Assembly: GCA_002102225.1 (NCBI GenBank)
Contig: LQPB01000045.1
Span: 56,002 to 120,001, forward strand
DNA: 64,000 nucleotides
Reading direction: 5' to 3'
Source of the DNA: Mycobacterium interjectum
Lineage (GTDB): Bacteria > Actinomycetota > Actinomycetes > Mycobacteriales > Mycobacteriaceae
Shown piece by piece: positions 49,128 through 58,372 of the stretch; within the stretch, counting starts at the first letter, position 1, and every line of letters starts with the position of its first letter. Both the position numbers and the translations under genes were made by a program. The notes under the pieces were generated by a model. The model saw nothing but the letters and a program-made list of their open reading frames with translations. It was not told the origin of the DNA and searched no databases.

Positions 49128-49751
49128 TCAGACGGGAACGGTGGCGCCGAGGGCGAAGTCGAAGTTCCCCACGCCGTGACGTGCCAGGCCCATCACGACC
49201 AGGCCCGTTCCTTCCAGCCAGTGCGCCATGTTCATTCCGCCGACGTCCAACGGGCGCAGCCCTAGGCTCTCGATGAACTCCGCCACGCCCGCCTTGGCGC
49301 GCGCGTCGTCGCCGGCGATGAAGACGTCTAGCGGCCGGCCCTGGGCCAGCACCACGCCGAACACGGTGTTGAATGCTTTCACCACGCTGGCGCTGGCCGG
49401 GGCGGCCTTGGCAACTTCCTGCGCGATGGAGGTGTCGTCGGGGATGGCCAGTCCGTCGGCCGCGGCATTGAACGGGTTGCTGATGTCGACGATGACCTTG
49501 CCCGCGAGGGCGTCCCCGTACTGCGCGACGACCGGAACGACGTTGGCGTACAACACCGACACGATGACGATGTCCCCGGACGGGACGGCACCGAACTCTC
49601 CCGTCGTGGTGCTGCCGCCGAGAGTCTTGGCCAGGTCAGCCGCCTTGGCGCCATCGCGGCCGATGACCTCGACCGTGTTGCCGCCCGCCACCGCCAGCGC
49701 GCCGATGGCTCGGGCCATGTTCCCCGTGCCGATGATGCTGATGCTGCTCAT
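49128..49751 (-). CDS. F420:NADP oxidoreductase-like protein
   Basis: A 207-residue Rossmann protein of the F420H2:NADP+ oxidoreductase/NpdG-like family. IIGTGNMARAIGALAVAGG is the nucleotide-binding loop; VDISNPFN and VVKAFNTVFG are typical. It would transfer hydride between F420 and NADP, or act as a related oxidoreductase. It diverges from the MarR gene across a region with two palindromes, so is probably a MarR target. Confidence 0.87.
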   Translation of the reverse strand: MSSISIIGTGNMARAIGALAVAGGNTVEVIGRDGAKAADLAKTLGGSTTTGEFGAVPSGDIVIVSVLYANVVPVVAQYGDALAGKVIVDISNPFNAAADGLAIPDDTSIAQEVAKAAPASASVVKAFNTVFGVVLAQGRPLDVFIAGDDARAKAGVAEFIESLGLRPLDVGGMNMAHWLEGTGLVVMGLARHGVGNFDFALGATVPV

Positions 49752-49782
49752 GAGGTATCCCGTCTACAAATCGTGATTGAAA

Positions 49783-49826
49783 GGTTGACGTGTCCACCTT
49801 AAGCAGAATTAGGTGACGCGTCAACC
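49783..49826. promoter_or_regulatory. paired MarR-type operators in a divergent promoter
   Basis: GGTTGACGTGTCCACCT (49783-49799) is mirrored by AGGTGACGCGTCAACC (49811-49826) around an AT-rich centre. The second arm contains the exact palindrome TGACGCGTCA; the first is a near copy (TTGACGTGTCCA). Two operator half-systems 28 bp apart between the reductase and MarR starts suggest autoregulation and co-control of both genes. Confidence 0.6.
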
Positions 49827-49837
49827 AATCGGGTAGC

Positions 49838-50329
49838 ATGGGGCTGATGGAAGCGAACTGGCTGAGCCCCCATGAAGACCGCGCCTGGCGGGCCTTCCAG
49901 CACGCGCACCATCAGCTCGACGTGCACCTGAACCGGGGCCTACAGAAATCGGGCCTGTCCGGGGCCGACTACGAGATCCTGGCGGTCCTCTCGAGCCACG
50001 ACGGGGACCGCATGCCCGCGCACGACCTGTGCAACGCACTGGGCTGGGAGAAGAGCCGCGTCTCCCACCAGGTGCGGCGCATGCAGCAGGACGGGCTGAT
50101 CTGCCGCGAGCCCAACCCCGACGACGCCCGCAGCACCATGGTCTGCCTGCTGCCTGCCGGCCGCGCCGCCATCGAGAAGGCGGCACCGGCGCACGTCGCG
50201 GACGTCCGGCGGAACTTCATCGACCTGCTCACCCCGGCCGAGCTGGACATGCTCGCCGCCCTCAACGAACGAGTGCTGCGCCACCTGGCCGCAGACGACG
50301 ACTCCCCCGCCGAAGACGGGCCCTCCTAG
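49838..50329 (+). CDS. MarR-family transcriptional regulator
   Basis: A 163-residue MarR protein. The winged HTH covers about residues 45-105, with recognition helix ALGWEKSRVSHQVRRMQQDG and wing PNPDDARSTMVCLLPAG. It would dimerise on the TTGACG-YGTCAA-like sites just upstream. An ATG three codons further in (49847) is an alternative start. The 3' end is 17 bp from the convergent DUF3145 gene. Confidence 0.9.
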   Translation: MGLMEANWLSPHEDRAWRAFQHAHHQLDVHLNRGLQKSGLSGADYEILAVLSSHDGDRMPAHDLCNALGWEKSRVSHQVRRMQQDGLICREPNPDDARSTMVCLLPAGRAAIEKAAPAHVADVRRNFIDLLTPAELDMLAALNERVLRHLAADDDSPAEDGPS

Positions 50330-50346
50330 CCACTCAGTGCCCGGGC

Positions 50347-50859
50347 CTACCCGACACCCCGGCTGAGCCAGGTCACCTCGCCCGCGTCGCCGCCGTCGCG
50401 ATACACCTCGAGCGCCTCGTCCCACGCCGTTCCCAGCACCGAGTCCAACTCGGCGGCCAGCGTGTCGGCGCCCTGGGCCATCATCGAGCGCAGCCGCATC
50501 TCGCCGACCATCACGTCACCGTTGGCGCTCATCGACCCGCTCCACAGCCCCAGTTGCGGGGTGTGGCTGAACCGCTGGCCGTCGACCCCCGGGCTCGGGT
50601 CCTCGGTGACCTCGAAACGCAGCACCGACCACGAGCGCAGGGCGTTGGCCAGCCGGGCGCCGGTGCCGACCGGCCCCACCCAGTTGGTGACCGCCCGCAG
50701 CTGCCCGGGCATCGCCGGCTGCGGGGTCCAGACCAGGTTGGCCTTGGACTGCAGGGTCGATGACAACGCCCACTCGACATGCGGGCACACCGCCGCGGGC
50801 GAGGCATGGACGTACACCACACCCGTCGTCACGTCGGCAAATTGGTTCGACGCACGCAT
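50347..50859 (-). CDS. DUF3145 protein (Rv2256c-type)
   Basis: A 170-residue conserved actinobacterial protein of unknown function. N-terminal MRASNQFADVTTGVVYVHAS and the central FEVTEDPSPGVDGQRF match Rv2256c. No catalytic motif is recognised. The ATG at 50859 has a GGAG ribosome site 8 bp upstream, which selects it over an upstream in-frame start. The preceding 146 bp are non-coding and AT-richer than the surroundings. Confidence 0.9.
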   Translation of the reverse strand: MRASNQFADVTTGVVYVHASPAAVCPHVEWALSSTLQSKANLVWTPQPAMPGQLRAVTNWVGPVGTGARLANALRSWSVLRFEVTEDPSPGVDGQRFSHTPQLGLWSGSMSANGDVMVGEMRLRSMMAQGADTLAAELDSVLGTAWDEALEVYRDGGDAGEVTWLSRGVG

Positions 50860-51005
50860 ATCCTGCTCCTTCGGTTCCACGAGGGACGTCTTCCCCAACG
50901 ACCTGTGGGACCGCTCGAAGCGGCATGCATGTAAATTTTTGTGTCCTGCGTGTCTATTGTGCCCTGTGATACCCGTGTTGCGCTAGTGTGCGGAGTGGTC
51001 AAATA

Positions 51006-51818
51006 TCACTCGGCCAGCACCAGGTCCGAAAGCGCAGGCCACGGCCCCAGCGCCCACTCGCCGAAATCGCGGTCCGTCAGGACCACCAGGGACCGGTCGG
51101 CCTCGGGATCTACCCAGATAAACCCGCCCGCCTGACCGAAGTGGCCGTACGTGCGCGCCGAGTTGCGCGCACCCGTCCAGTGCGGCGACTTGGCGTCCCT
51201 GATCTCGAAACCCAGGCCCCAATCGTTGGGCCGCTGCACGCCGTAGCCGGGCAGCACCCCGTCCAGGCCGGGAAACTGCACGGTGGTGGCCTCGGCGTGC
51301 AGCTGCGCCGAGACCGTCGACGGGCGCAGCAGGTCGCCGGCGAAGGCGGCCAGGTCGGCGATCGTCGACGTCGCGCCGAACCCGGCGGCCTCGGCCCCGC
51401 CGTTCAGCCGGGTGGCCGCCATGCCCAGCGGCTCGCATACCGCCTCGGCCAGGTAGCGGCCGAACTCGATCCCCGACTCCGCCTCCACGGTGTGGGCCAG
51501 CACGCCGAACCCATAGTTCGAATACATCCGCCGGGCGCCGGGCTTGGCCAGCACGCGATCGTCGTGCATCGCCAGGCCCGACGCGTGCGCCAGCAGGTGG
51601 CGGATCGTGGAGCCCGGCGGTCCGGCCGGGGTGTCCAGCTCGACGACGCCCTCCTCGATCGCGACGTGCGTGGCCCGGGCCACCAGCGGCTTGGTGACCG
51701 ACGCCAGCTCGAAGACCCGCTCGGTGTCGCCGTGGGTGGCCAGCACCCCGTCGGGCCCGACGAACGCGGCGGCGGCGGCCGTCACCGGCCAGCCGGCGAT
51801 GGCGTCGAGGGCGGCCAT
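51006..51818 (-). CDS. beta-lactamase-fold serine hydrolase (Rv2257c-type)
   Basis: A 270-residue class C-like/penicillin-binding-protein-fold protein. The SxxK motif is ASVTKPL and the YxN motif is YSNYG. The third motif region is HFGQAGG (HxG type) rather than KTG, as in esterase-like members. No signal peptide is visible, so it may be a cytosolic esterase or peptidase rather than a drug-resistance enzyme. The ATG at 51818 overlaps the upstream stop (TGATG); a GTG one codon earlier is equally possible. Confidence 0.87.
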   Translation of the reverse strand: MAALDAIAGWPVTAAAAAFVGPDGVLATHGDTERVFELASVTKPLVARATHVAIEEGVVELDTPAGPPGSTIRHLLAHASGLAMHDDRVLAKPGARRMYSNYGFGVLAHTVEAESGIEFGRYLAEAVCEPLGMAATRLNGGAEAAGFGATSTIADLAAFAGDLLRPSTVSAQLHAEATTVQFPGLDGVLPGYGVQRPNDWGLGFEIRDAKSPHWTGARNSARTYGHFGQAGGFIWVDPEADRSLVVLTDRDFGEWALGPWPALSDLVLAE

Positions 51819-52888
51819 CACTTCCTGGCGATGTAGTAGTTGTTGATCGGGTCCGAGTCGATCTCGGCCACCCGGACGTCGCCGAACCCGGCGTCATTGA
51901 GCATCGACGTGGCCAGCTGCGTGCCCCACGCGGTGCCCAGCCCTACGCCGTCCAGCGCCAGCGACACCGTCATGCAGTGCATCAGCGAGACGGTGTAGAG
52001 ATAGGTGCTCATCGGCACCCCGACGTTTTCCTCGAGCCGGCTCGATGCCTTGATGTCGGCCATCAGGAAGACGCCGCCCGGCCGCAGTGCGCGGTAGATG
52101 TTTGCCAGCACCCGCGCGGGGTGCGCCTGATCGTGGATGGCGTCGAACGTGGTGATGACGTCGTACGCCTCGTGCTTGTCGAGTTGCGTCAGATTGTGGC
52201 TCTCGAAGGTGGCGTTCGTCAGGCCGAGGCGGCCCGCCTCGGCGACACCGGCGGCGATGGCCTCGTCGGAGAAGTCGATGCCGGTGAACCGGCTCGCCGG
52301 AAACGCCTGCGCCATCACGTTGATCGCGTGGCCGCTGCCGCACCCGAAGTCGGCCACGTCGGCCCCCGCGCGCAGCCGGTCCGGCAGACCGTCGACCAAC
52401 GGCAGCACCACGTCGACGAGCGCGATGTCGAACACCGCGGCGCTCTGCTCGGCCATCAGCGAGTGAAAGCGCGGGAATTCGCCGTACGGCAGCCCACCGC
52501 CCTCCCGGAAGCAACCGACGATCTTCTGCTCGACCTCACCGAGCTGCGGAAGGAACAGGGCCACCAGGGCCAGGTTGTCGGGCCCGGCCGCGCGGGTGAG
52601 CACGCCGGCCCGGTGCGCGGGCAACGAGTAGGTGCCGGCGCCGGCGTCGTAGTCGACGACGTGCCCGGTGGTCATGCCGGCCAGCCATTCCCGGACGTAG
52701 CGTTCGTTGAGGCCGGCGGCCTCGGCGATCTGCGTGCTGGTGGCCGGCGGCAGCTCGGCCATCGTGTCCAGCAGGCCGGTCTGATGCCCGATGCTCAGCA
52801 GGATCGTGAGGCTCGCGCCGTCGATCGCCGCGACCATCCGCCCGGCGAAATCCTCTGTGGTTTCAGCGGTCGTTTCAGGTGCCGTCAC
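51818..52888 (-). CDS. SAM-dependent methyltransferase (Rv2258c-type)
   Basis: A 356-residue methyltransferase. An N-terminal winged-helix dimerisation domain (about 25-95) is followed by a Rossmann fold with SAM motif [14 protein letters not shown] near 180 and acidic motif TGIDFS. The Rv2258c structure is known; the substrate is not established. It is coupled to the serine hydrolase downstream and diverges from mscR with 33 bp between starts. Confidence 0.9.
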   Translation of the reverse strand: MTAPETTAETTEDFAGRMVAAIDGASLTILLSIGHQTGLLDTMAELPPATSTQIAEAAGLNERYVREWLAGMTTGHVVDYDAGAGTYSLPAHRAGVLTRAAGPDNLALVALFLPQLGEVEQKIVGCFREGGGLPYGEFPRFHSLMAEQSAAVFDIALVDVVLPLVDGLPDRLRAGADVADFGCGSGHAINVMAQAFPASRFTGIDFSDEAIAAGVAEAGRLGLTNATFESHNLTQLDKHEAYDVITTFDAIHDQAHPARVLANIYRALRPGGVFLMADIKASSRLEENVGVPMSTYLYTVSLMHCMTVSLALDGVGLGTAWGTQLATSMLNDAGFGDVRVAEIDSDPINNYYIARK

Positions 52889-52921
52889 GCTCTGCAGACG
52901 CTACACCGTAGGTTGGAGCGC

Positions 52922-54007
52922 ATGAGTCAGACAGTGCGCGGAGTGATTTCACGCAAGAAGGGCGAACCCGTCGAGCTGGTGGACATCGTCGTCCCCGACC
53001 CCGGGCCCGGCGAGGCGGTGGTCGACATCATCGCCTGCGGGGTGTGCCACACCGACCTGACCTACCGCGAGGGCGGCATCAACGACGAGTACCCCTTCCT
53101 GCTCGGCCACGAGGCGGCCGGCACCGTCGAGGCGGTCGGGCCGGGCGTGACGAACGTCGAGCCGGGCGACTTCGTGATCCTGAACTGGCGCGCGGTGTGC
53201 GGGCAATGCCGGGCCTGCAAGCGCGGCCAGCCGCAGTACTGCTTCAGCAGCTTCAACGCCGAGCAGAAGATGACGCTCACCGACGGTACCGAGCTCACCC
53301 CGGCGCTGGGCATCGGGGCGTTCGCCGACAAGACGCTGGTGCACTCCGGGCAATGCACCAAGGTCGACCGCCGGGCCGACCCGGCGGTCGCGGGCCTGCT
53401 GGGCTGCGGCCTGATGGCCGGGCTGGGCGCCGCGATCAACACGGGGGCCGTCACCCGCGACGACACCGTCGCCGTGATCGGCTGCGGCGGCGTGGGCGAC
53501 GCCGCGATCGCCGGGGCCGCGCTGGTCGGGGCGCGGCAGATCATCGCCGTGGACACCGACAACACCAAACTGGACTGGGCCCGCAAATTCGGCGCCACGC
53601 ACACGGTCAACGCCCGCGAATTCGACGTCGTGACAACGATCCAGGACCTCACCGAGGGCTTCGGCGTCAACGTGGCGATCGACGCGGTGGGCCGGCCCGA
53701 GACGTGGAAGCAGGCGTTCTACGCCCGCGACCTCGCCGGAACCGTTGTGCTGGTGGGGGTTCCGACCCCCGACATGCAACTGGAGATGCCACTGCTGGAC
53801 TTCTTCAGCCACGGTGGTTCGCTGAAGTCGTCGTGGTACGGCGACTGCCTGCCCGAGCGCGACTTCCCCACCCTGATCGACCTGTACCTGCAGGGCCGGC
53901 TGCCGCTGGACAAGTTCGTCTCCGAGCGCATCGGCCTTAGCGACGTCGAGGAGGCGTTCCACAAGATGCACGGCGGCAAGGTGCTGCGCTCGGTGGTGAT
54001 CCTCTAA
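52922..54007 (+). CDS. mscR: S-nitrosomycothiol reductase / mycothiol-dependent formaldehyde dehydrogenase MscR
   Basis: A 361-residue zinc alcohol dehydrogenase matching Rv2259 in length. The catalytic zinc site begins ACGVCHTDL, with [12 protein letters not shown] next. The structural zinc cysteines are in [15 protein letters not shown]. The NAD loop is [13 protein letters not shown]. It reduces S-nitrosomycothiol and oxidises formaldehyde-mycothiol. The ATG at 52922 is chosen; longer readings run antisense through the methyltransferase gene. It is coupled to the next gene (TAATG). Confidence 0.93.
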   Translation: MSQTVRGVISRKKGEPVELVDIVVPDPGPGEAVVDIIACGVCHTDLTYREGGINDEYPFLLGHEAAGTVEAVGPGVTNVEPGDFVILNWRAVCGQCRACKRGQPQYCFSSFNAEQKMTLTDGTELTPALGIGAFADKTLVHSGQCTKVDRRADPAVAGLLGCGLMAGLGAAINTGAVTRDDTVAVIGCGGVGDAAIAGAALVGARQIIAVDTDNTKLDWARKFGATHTVNAREFDVVTTIQDLTEGFGVNVAIDAVGRPETWKQAFYARDLAGTVVLVGVPTPDMQLEMPLLDFFSHGGSLKSSWYGDCLPERDFPTLIDLYLQGRLPLDKFVSERIGLSDVEEAFHKMHGGKVLRSVVIL

Positions 54008-54630
54008 TGGTGATGATCGATCGGGTGGTCACGCACGGCACGTTCGAACTGGACGGCGGCAGTTGGGAAGTCGACAACAACATCTGGCTGATCGGCGACA
54101 ATTCGAACGTCGTGGTTTTCGACGCCGCCCACGACGCGGCGCCGATTGTCGAGGCGGTGGGCGGGCGCCACGTGGTGGCGGTGGTGTGCACGCACGGGCA
54201 CAACGACCACGTCACGGTGGCTCCCGAACTGGGCAAGACGCTCGACGCACCGGTACTGCTGCATCCGGCCGACGAGGTGCTGTGGCGAATGACTCATCCG
54301 GACAAAGACTTTCGCGGCTTATCCGATGGCGAGAGGTTGACCGTCGCCGGCACCGAGCTGACGGCGCTGCACACCCCGGGCCACTCCCCCGGATCGGTGT
54401 GCTGGTACTCGCATGACCTGGGCGTCGTGTTCAGCGGCGACACGCTGTTCGCCGGCGGCCCCGGTGCGACGGGGCGTTCCTACTCGGATTTCCCGACGAT
54501 CCTGAACTCCATCTCCGAGCGGCTGGGCACGCTGCCCGGCGACACCATCGTGCACACCGGCCACGGCGACAGCACCACCATCGGCGACGAGATCGTGCAC
54601 TACGAGGAGTGGGTGGCGCGCGGCCACTGA
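54007..54630 (+). CDS. metallo-beta-lactamase-fold hydrolase (Rv2260-type)
   Basis: A 207-residue MBL-fold protein with HGHNDH, HTPGHSPGS, FSGDTLF and a final HTGHGD, the glyoxalase II set of metal ligands. Its start overlaps the mscR stop. Pairing with mscR suggests a thioesterase acting on mycothiol thioesters such as S-formylmycothiol; this is inference from context. Confidence 0.9.
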   Translation: MVMIDRVVTHGTFELDGGSWEVDNNIWLIGDNSNVVVFDAAHDAAPIVEAVGGRHVVAVVCTHGHNDHVTVAPELGKTLDAPVLLHPADEVLWRMTHPDKDFRGLSDGERLTVAGTELTALHTPGHSPGSVCWYSHDLGVVFSGDTLFAGGPGATGRSYSDFPTILNSISERLGTLPGDTIVHTGHGDSTTIGDEIVHYEEWVARGH

Positions 54631-54680
54631 GGCCCGTCCGTCGCACGACGACGGCGCCGAGCTTTCGCGTGTGAACTAAC

Positions 54681-54746
54681 GGCTTTCGGTGTGCGTCCAG
54701 GGCGCGCATTTCGCGGAATTCCCGCCCTCGACGCACACAGAAAGCC
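54681..54746. repeat. 66 bp palindromic element, copy B
   Basis: The outer arms GGCTTTC and GAAAGCC, then GTGTGCGTC / GACGCACAC, then AGGGCG / CGCCCT form a nested palindrome around an AT-rich centre. A second tier lies outside it (GCTTTCGCGTGTG at 54661 and GCACACACGACC at 54752). It fills the gap between convergent genes, as copy A does. Confidence 0.7.
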
Positions 54747-54876
54747 CTAGGAGCACACACGACCAGCCGCGTTCGACAAGTCGCCGCGCCGCCGCCGCAG
54801 CGAGTTGTCGCTACGAGGCGGGCACAGCGGGTGCCGCCAGTCCCAGAGGCGCATGCGGGAGCTACCCGCTGAAAAT

Positions 54877-55650
54877 CTAGTTCCCCTCGAGGATCCGGCG
54901 TTTCTCGGTCTCGAACTCCGCGTCGGTCAGCGCCCCGGAATCCCGCAGCGCCGCCAGGGTTTTGAGCCGCTCGAGGCGCACCCCCTCGCCGCTGGGCTCG
55001 ATCGGCGCCGCGGGCGTCACCGGCGGCGCGACGAGCGTCACCGGCGATACGGCGGGTGTCATCGGCGACGCGACGGGCGGCGGGTAGAACGGGTTGGCCG
55101 CCACCACCGCGCGGCGCCGGGTGCGGCCCAACCACAGCCCGGACAGAACCGAATCGACCAGCCCCACCACGAACAGCCCGACGAACAACCACACCAAAAA
55201 GCCCACCGAACTCTTGTGGCCGAAGGCCAGTCGCGGATTGATGTAACCGTTGACCTGGCCGTCGGTGGTGATGGTGTAGTTACCGCTGACGGGGATCTGG
55301 GCCACCCACACCCGCACGTGGGCGTCGTTGTTGACGGTCGTTGTGCTGCCGATGCTTTCGTTCAACGCGGGTTGCGCCGCGCCCTCGGGCGGCGCGATTG
55401 TGACACCCAGCGGCGGCACCGGCAGGCCGCCGTTGGGGCTGCCGACGACGACGGTGTGCAGGCTGACGGTGACCTCGCCGGCGGGTAGGTACACGCTGCC
55501 CGTTCCCGGGATCGGCACCTCGCCGTAGGCGTTGTATTTGTCCAGAAAGAACGCGTTGAGCACCAGGGCGACGATGAAGCCGACCACCGACACGATCATC
55601 AGCACGACGGCGCCGGCCAGCGAAACCTTGGCGAGCCGCCTGCTGTTCAT
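54877..55650 (-). CDS. membrane protein with C-terminal SHOCT domain
   Basis: A 257-residue protein. A transmembrane helix at about 10-35 leads to an exported beta-rich region (about 40-150) and a second helix (about 155-175). A Pro/Val-rich linker ends in a SHOCT motif (LERLKTLAALRDSGALTDAE). SHOCT domains are short oligomerisation or targeting helices. The function is unknown. It diverges from the SDR gene with 114 bp between starts. Confidence 0.8.
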   Translation of the reverse strand: MNSRRLAKVSLAGAVVLMIVSVVGFIVALVLNAFFLDKYNAYGEVPIPGTGSVYLPAGEVTVSLHTVVVGSPNGGLPVPPLGVTIAPPEGAAQPALNESIGSTTTVNNDAHVRVWVAQIPVSGNYTITTDGQVNGYINPRLAFGHKSSVGFLVWLFVGLFVVGLVDSVLSGLWLGRTRRRAVVAANPFYPPPVASPMTPAVSPVTLVAPPVTPAAPIEPSGEGVRLERLKTLAALRDSGALTDAEFETEKRRILEGN

Positions 55651-55764
55651 GCAGGCAGTGTGTCACCGCGGGCCGGGCGATGCCAGCGGTAGGACGCCGG
55701 CCCTGTCGACGAGCCGGCACAAAGAGCACACTGTGACGGGGCGCATACGAAAGGAGTGCTACGC

Positions 55765-56720
55765 ATGGCCAACGATCTCGTTGCCACGGTGCCCGACCTG
55801 TCCGGGAAGCTGGCAATCGTCACCGGAGCCAACAGCGGCTTGGGGTTCGGGCTCGCCCGGCGCCTGTCGGCCGCCGGGGCGGACGTCGTCATGGCGATCC
55901 GCAACCGCGCCAAGGGGAAAAGGCGATCGAGGAAATCCGCGCCACGGTCCCCGACGCGAAGCTGACCATCAAAGCCCTCGACCTGTCGTCGCTGGCGTCC
56001 GTGGCCGCGCTGGGCGAACAGCTCAACGCCGAGGGCCGCCCCATCGACATCCTGATCAACAACGCCGGCGTCATGACGCCGCCGGAACGCGACACCACCG
56101 CTGACGGGTTCGAATTGCAGTTCGGCAGCAACCATCTCGGCCACTTCGCGCTGACCGGGCACGTGCTGCCGCTGCTGCGCGCCGCCGGCAAAGCCCGGGT
56201 CGTCTCGCTGAGCAGCCTGGCCGCCCGCCAGAGCGGCAAGATCCACTTCGACGACCCGCAGTTCGAGAAGTCCTACGCCGCCATGTCGGCCTACGGCCAG
56301 TCCAAGCTGGCGGTGCTGATGTTCGCCCTGGAACTGGACCGGCGCAGCCGCGCGGGCGGTTGGGGCATCACCTCCAACGCCGCGCACCCGGGGCTGACCA
56401 AGACCAACCTGCAGGTCGCCGGTCCCTCGCACGGGCGCGAGAAGCCCGCGCTGATGGAGCGCCTCTACAAGGCGTCGTGGCGGTTCACGCCGTTTTTGTG
56501 GCAGGAGATCGACGAGGGCATCCTGCCCGCGCTCTACGCGGCGGCCGCGCCGCACGCCGAGGGCGGCGCGTTCTACGGACCCCGCGGGTTCCAGGAGCTG
56601 GCCGGCGGCGGCGTGCGGCCGGCCCGGGTGCCCGAGCGCGCACGCAACGAGGACGACTGCCGCCGGCTGTGGGAGCTGTCCGAGCAGCTCACCGGAGTGA
56701 GCTACCCGAAGCCGGACTGA
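55765..56720 (+). pseudogene. short-chain dehydrogenase (Rv2263-type), frameshifted
   Basis: The first part (55765 to about 55917) encodes [21 protein letters not shown] with the GANSGLGFG cofactor loop. The reading frame then breaks at the run CAAGGGGAAAAGG near 55914-55921. A different frame continues [19 protein letters not shown] sequence through NNAGVMTP, the YGQSK catalytic motif and the end at 56720. One missing G in the run would explain it. The start ATG has an AAAGGAG site. It is either a recent pseudogene or a homopolymer sequencing error; if repaired, it is an intact SDR of about 318 residues. Confidence 0.8.
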
Positions 56721-56733
56721 CTATCGTTGGTGC

Positions 56734-57840
56734 ATGCGGCCGGAACCTCGTCTGCCCGAATCGAGCATCGTGGTCCGGCCCGAGCCGACGGACAGCGCCA
56801 ACTACACCCAATCGTCGCGGCTGCAGGCCGCCGGCCTGGCGCAGGCCGTCGCGTTCTTCGAGCGGGCCGCCGAACAGGTGCCGCTGCCGGCGGCCCCGCA
56901 GCCGATCGTCATCGCCGACTACGGCGCGGCCAACGGGCACAACTCGCTCAAGCCACTGTCGGCGGCCATCGCGGTGCTGCGCCGGCGCACCCGCGCCGAT
57001 CACGCGATCCTGGTGGCGCACACCGACGTTCCGGGCAACGATTTCACCGCGCTGTTCCAAACCCTGGCCGACGACCCGGACAGCTACTTGCACACCGACA
57101 CAACGAGTTTCGCCTCGGCGATCGGCCGGTCCTTCTATGGCCAGATCGTGCCGTCCAAGACCGTCAACCTCGGCTGGACGTCGTGGGCGACCCAGTGGGT
57201 CAGCCGCATCCCCTACCAGCTCAACGATCACGTGCACGTCGCCTACAGCAGCGACGATGCCGCCCGCGCCGCCTATACCCACCAGGCCGCCACCGACTGG
57301 CACGACTTCGTCGCGTTCCGCGGGCGCGAGCTGGTCCCGGAGGGGCGGCTGGTGGTGCTGACGCTAGGAGTCGACGAGGACGACAAGCCGGGCTTCAAGA
57401 CGCTGCTCGACGCGATCGTCGCGGCGCTGGATGATCTGGAGCGCGACGGCCTGCTCAGCGAGGAGGAGCTTCGGCGCATGGTCATTCCCACCTCCGGCCG
57501 CAGCGAGCGGGACTTCCGCGCCCCGTTCTCCCCGAGCGGCCGGTTCGAGGGCCTCACCATCGAGCACCTCGAGATGTTCGACGCCGAGGACCGATTCTGG
57601 GCCCGCTACCAAATTGACGGTGACGCAAACGCTTTCGGTGCGCAATGGGCGGCGTTCGCGCGTGCCGCGCTGTTTCACGCCCTGGTCTGCGGCCTGGACG
57701 GCGCCGCCGATGACCCGCGGGCGGTCGAATTCGCCGACCGGCTGGAGGCCGCCGTCGCAGCGCGTTTGTCAAGCGCGCCAGAGCCGATGCGCATCCCGCT
57801 CGCCGTGGTGGTGCTGGTCAAGAACCCCCGCTCGGACTGA
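56734..57840 (+). CDS. SABATH-like SAM-dependent carboxyl methyltransferase
   Basis: A 368-residue protein resembling plant SABATH methyltransferases (salicylate or caffeine type) and bacterial homologues. The SAM region is VIADYGAANGHNSL, then HTDVPGNDFTALFQTL; SFYGQIVPSKTVNLGWTSWA is the family's SFYxxLFPxxSLH-like segment. It would methylate a small carboxylic acid. It starts 14 bp after the SDR stop, so the two may act together. The substrate is unknown. Confidence 0.82.
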   Translation: MRPEPRLPESSIVVRPEPTDSANYTQSSRLQAAGLAQAVAFFERAAEQVPLPAAPQPIVIADYGAANGHNSLKPLSAAIAVLRRRTRADHAILVAHTDVPGNDFTALFQTLADDPDSYLHTDTTSFASAIGRSFYGQIVPSKTVNLGWTSWATQWVSRIPYQLNDHVHVAYSSDDAARAAYTHQAATDWHDFVAFRGRELVPEGRLVVLTLGVDEDDKPGFKTLLDAIVAALDDLERDGLLSEEELRRMVIPTSGRSERDFRAPFSPSGRFEGLTIEHLEMFDAEDRFWARYQIDGDANAFGAQWAAFARAALFHALVCGLDGAADDPRAVEFADRLEAAVAARLSSAPEPMRIPLAVVVLVKNPRSD

Positions 57841-57915
57841 CGAGAGTTTCGACACAGCGTCGCAACGGGTAACCCCCGGGGACAGTCGGAACTGCGACTC
57901 CAAGGGGGTAGGTGC

Positions 57916-58359
57916 ATGAGCGTGCAGGACGACAAAGAGGCTGGCCAGGAAGAGGACCGGCAGGAGAAGGACCGGCAGGAAGACGACCGGCAGGACGAGG
58001 ACGGGCAGGCGACCGAAAAGCCCGAACCCAACGAAGAGCACAAAGAGCAGGCCGCCGAGATGATGAAGGCCTACAAGGACCTGCCCACCGTGGTGCTGCC
58101 GGGTTCGGGCGGGATGGTGTCCGGCACGGCGGTCAACGATTGGCTCGACGAGGACGGCAACCCGCAATATAACGAACCCGAGCGCGAAGGGTCCGACAAC
58201 GACTCCGGGGAAGACTCCGGGGAAGGCTCCGGGGAACAAGCCAAGGCCGACGACGGCGGCGACGACGAGTCCCGCAAGGAGCAGATCGAGAAGGACAAGG
58301 CCCTCAACGAGGAACTGCGGAAAGCCGCGGCCGCGGAAAACAAGGGCGAAAAGGACTGA
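57916..58359 (+). CDS. acidic low-complexity protein of unknown function
   Basis: A 147-residue, highly charged, probably disordered protein. The N-terminal part holds imperfect tandem units of RQE(K/D)DRQ(E/D), seen in the DNA as repeated GACCGGCAGGA. A central segment KAYKDLPTVVLPGSGGMVSG is the only ordered-looking stretch. SGEDSGEGSGE repeats follow. The ATG at 57916 is preceded by AAGGGGGTAGG. It is convergent with the Hsp70-like gene, 14 bp away. I do not recognise the family. Confidence 0.7.
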   Translation: MSVQDDKEAGQEEDRQEKDRQEDDRQDEDGQATEKPEPNEEHKEQAAEMMKAYKDLPTVVLPGSGGMVSGTAVNDWLDEDGNPQYNEPEREGSDNDSGEDSGEGSGEQAKADDGGDDESRKEQIEKDKALNEELRKAAAAENKGEKD

Positions 58360-58372
58360 GCCTGAAGCTCAT

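Noticed and set aside
51977..52921. 315-residue N-terminal extension of MscR
   Set aside because: It lies antisense to the methyltransferase gene. MscR similarity begins at the ATG at 52922 and gives the family length of 361.
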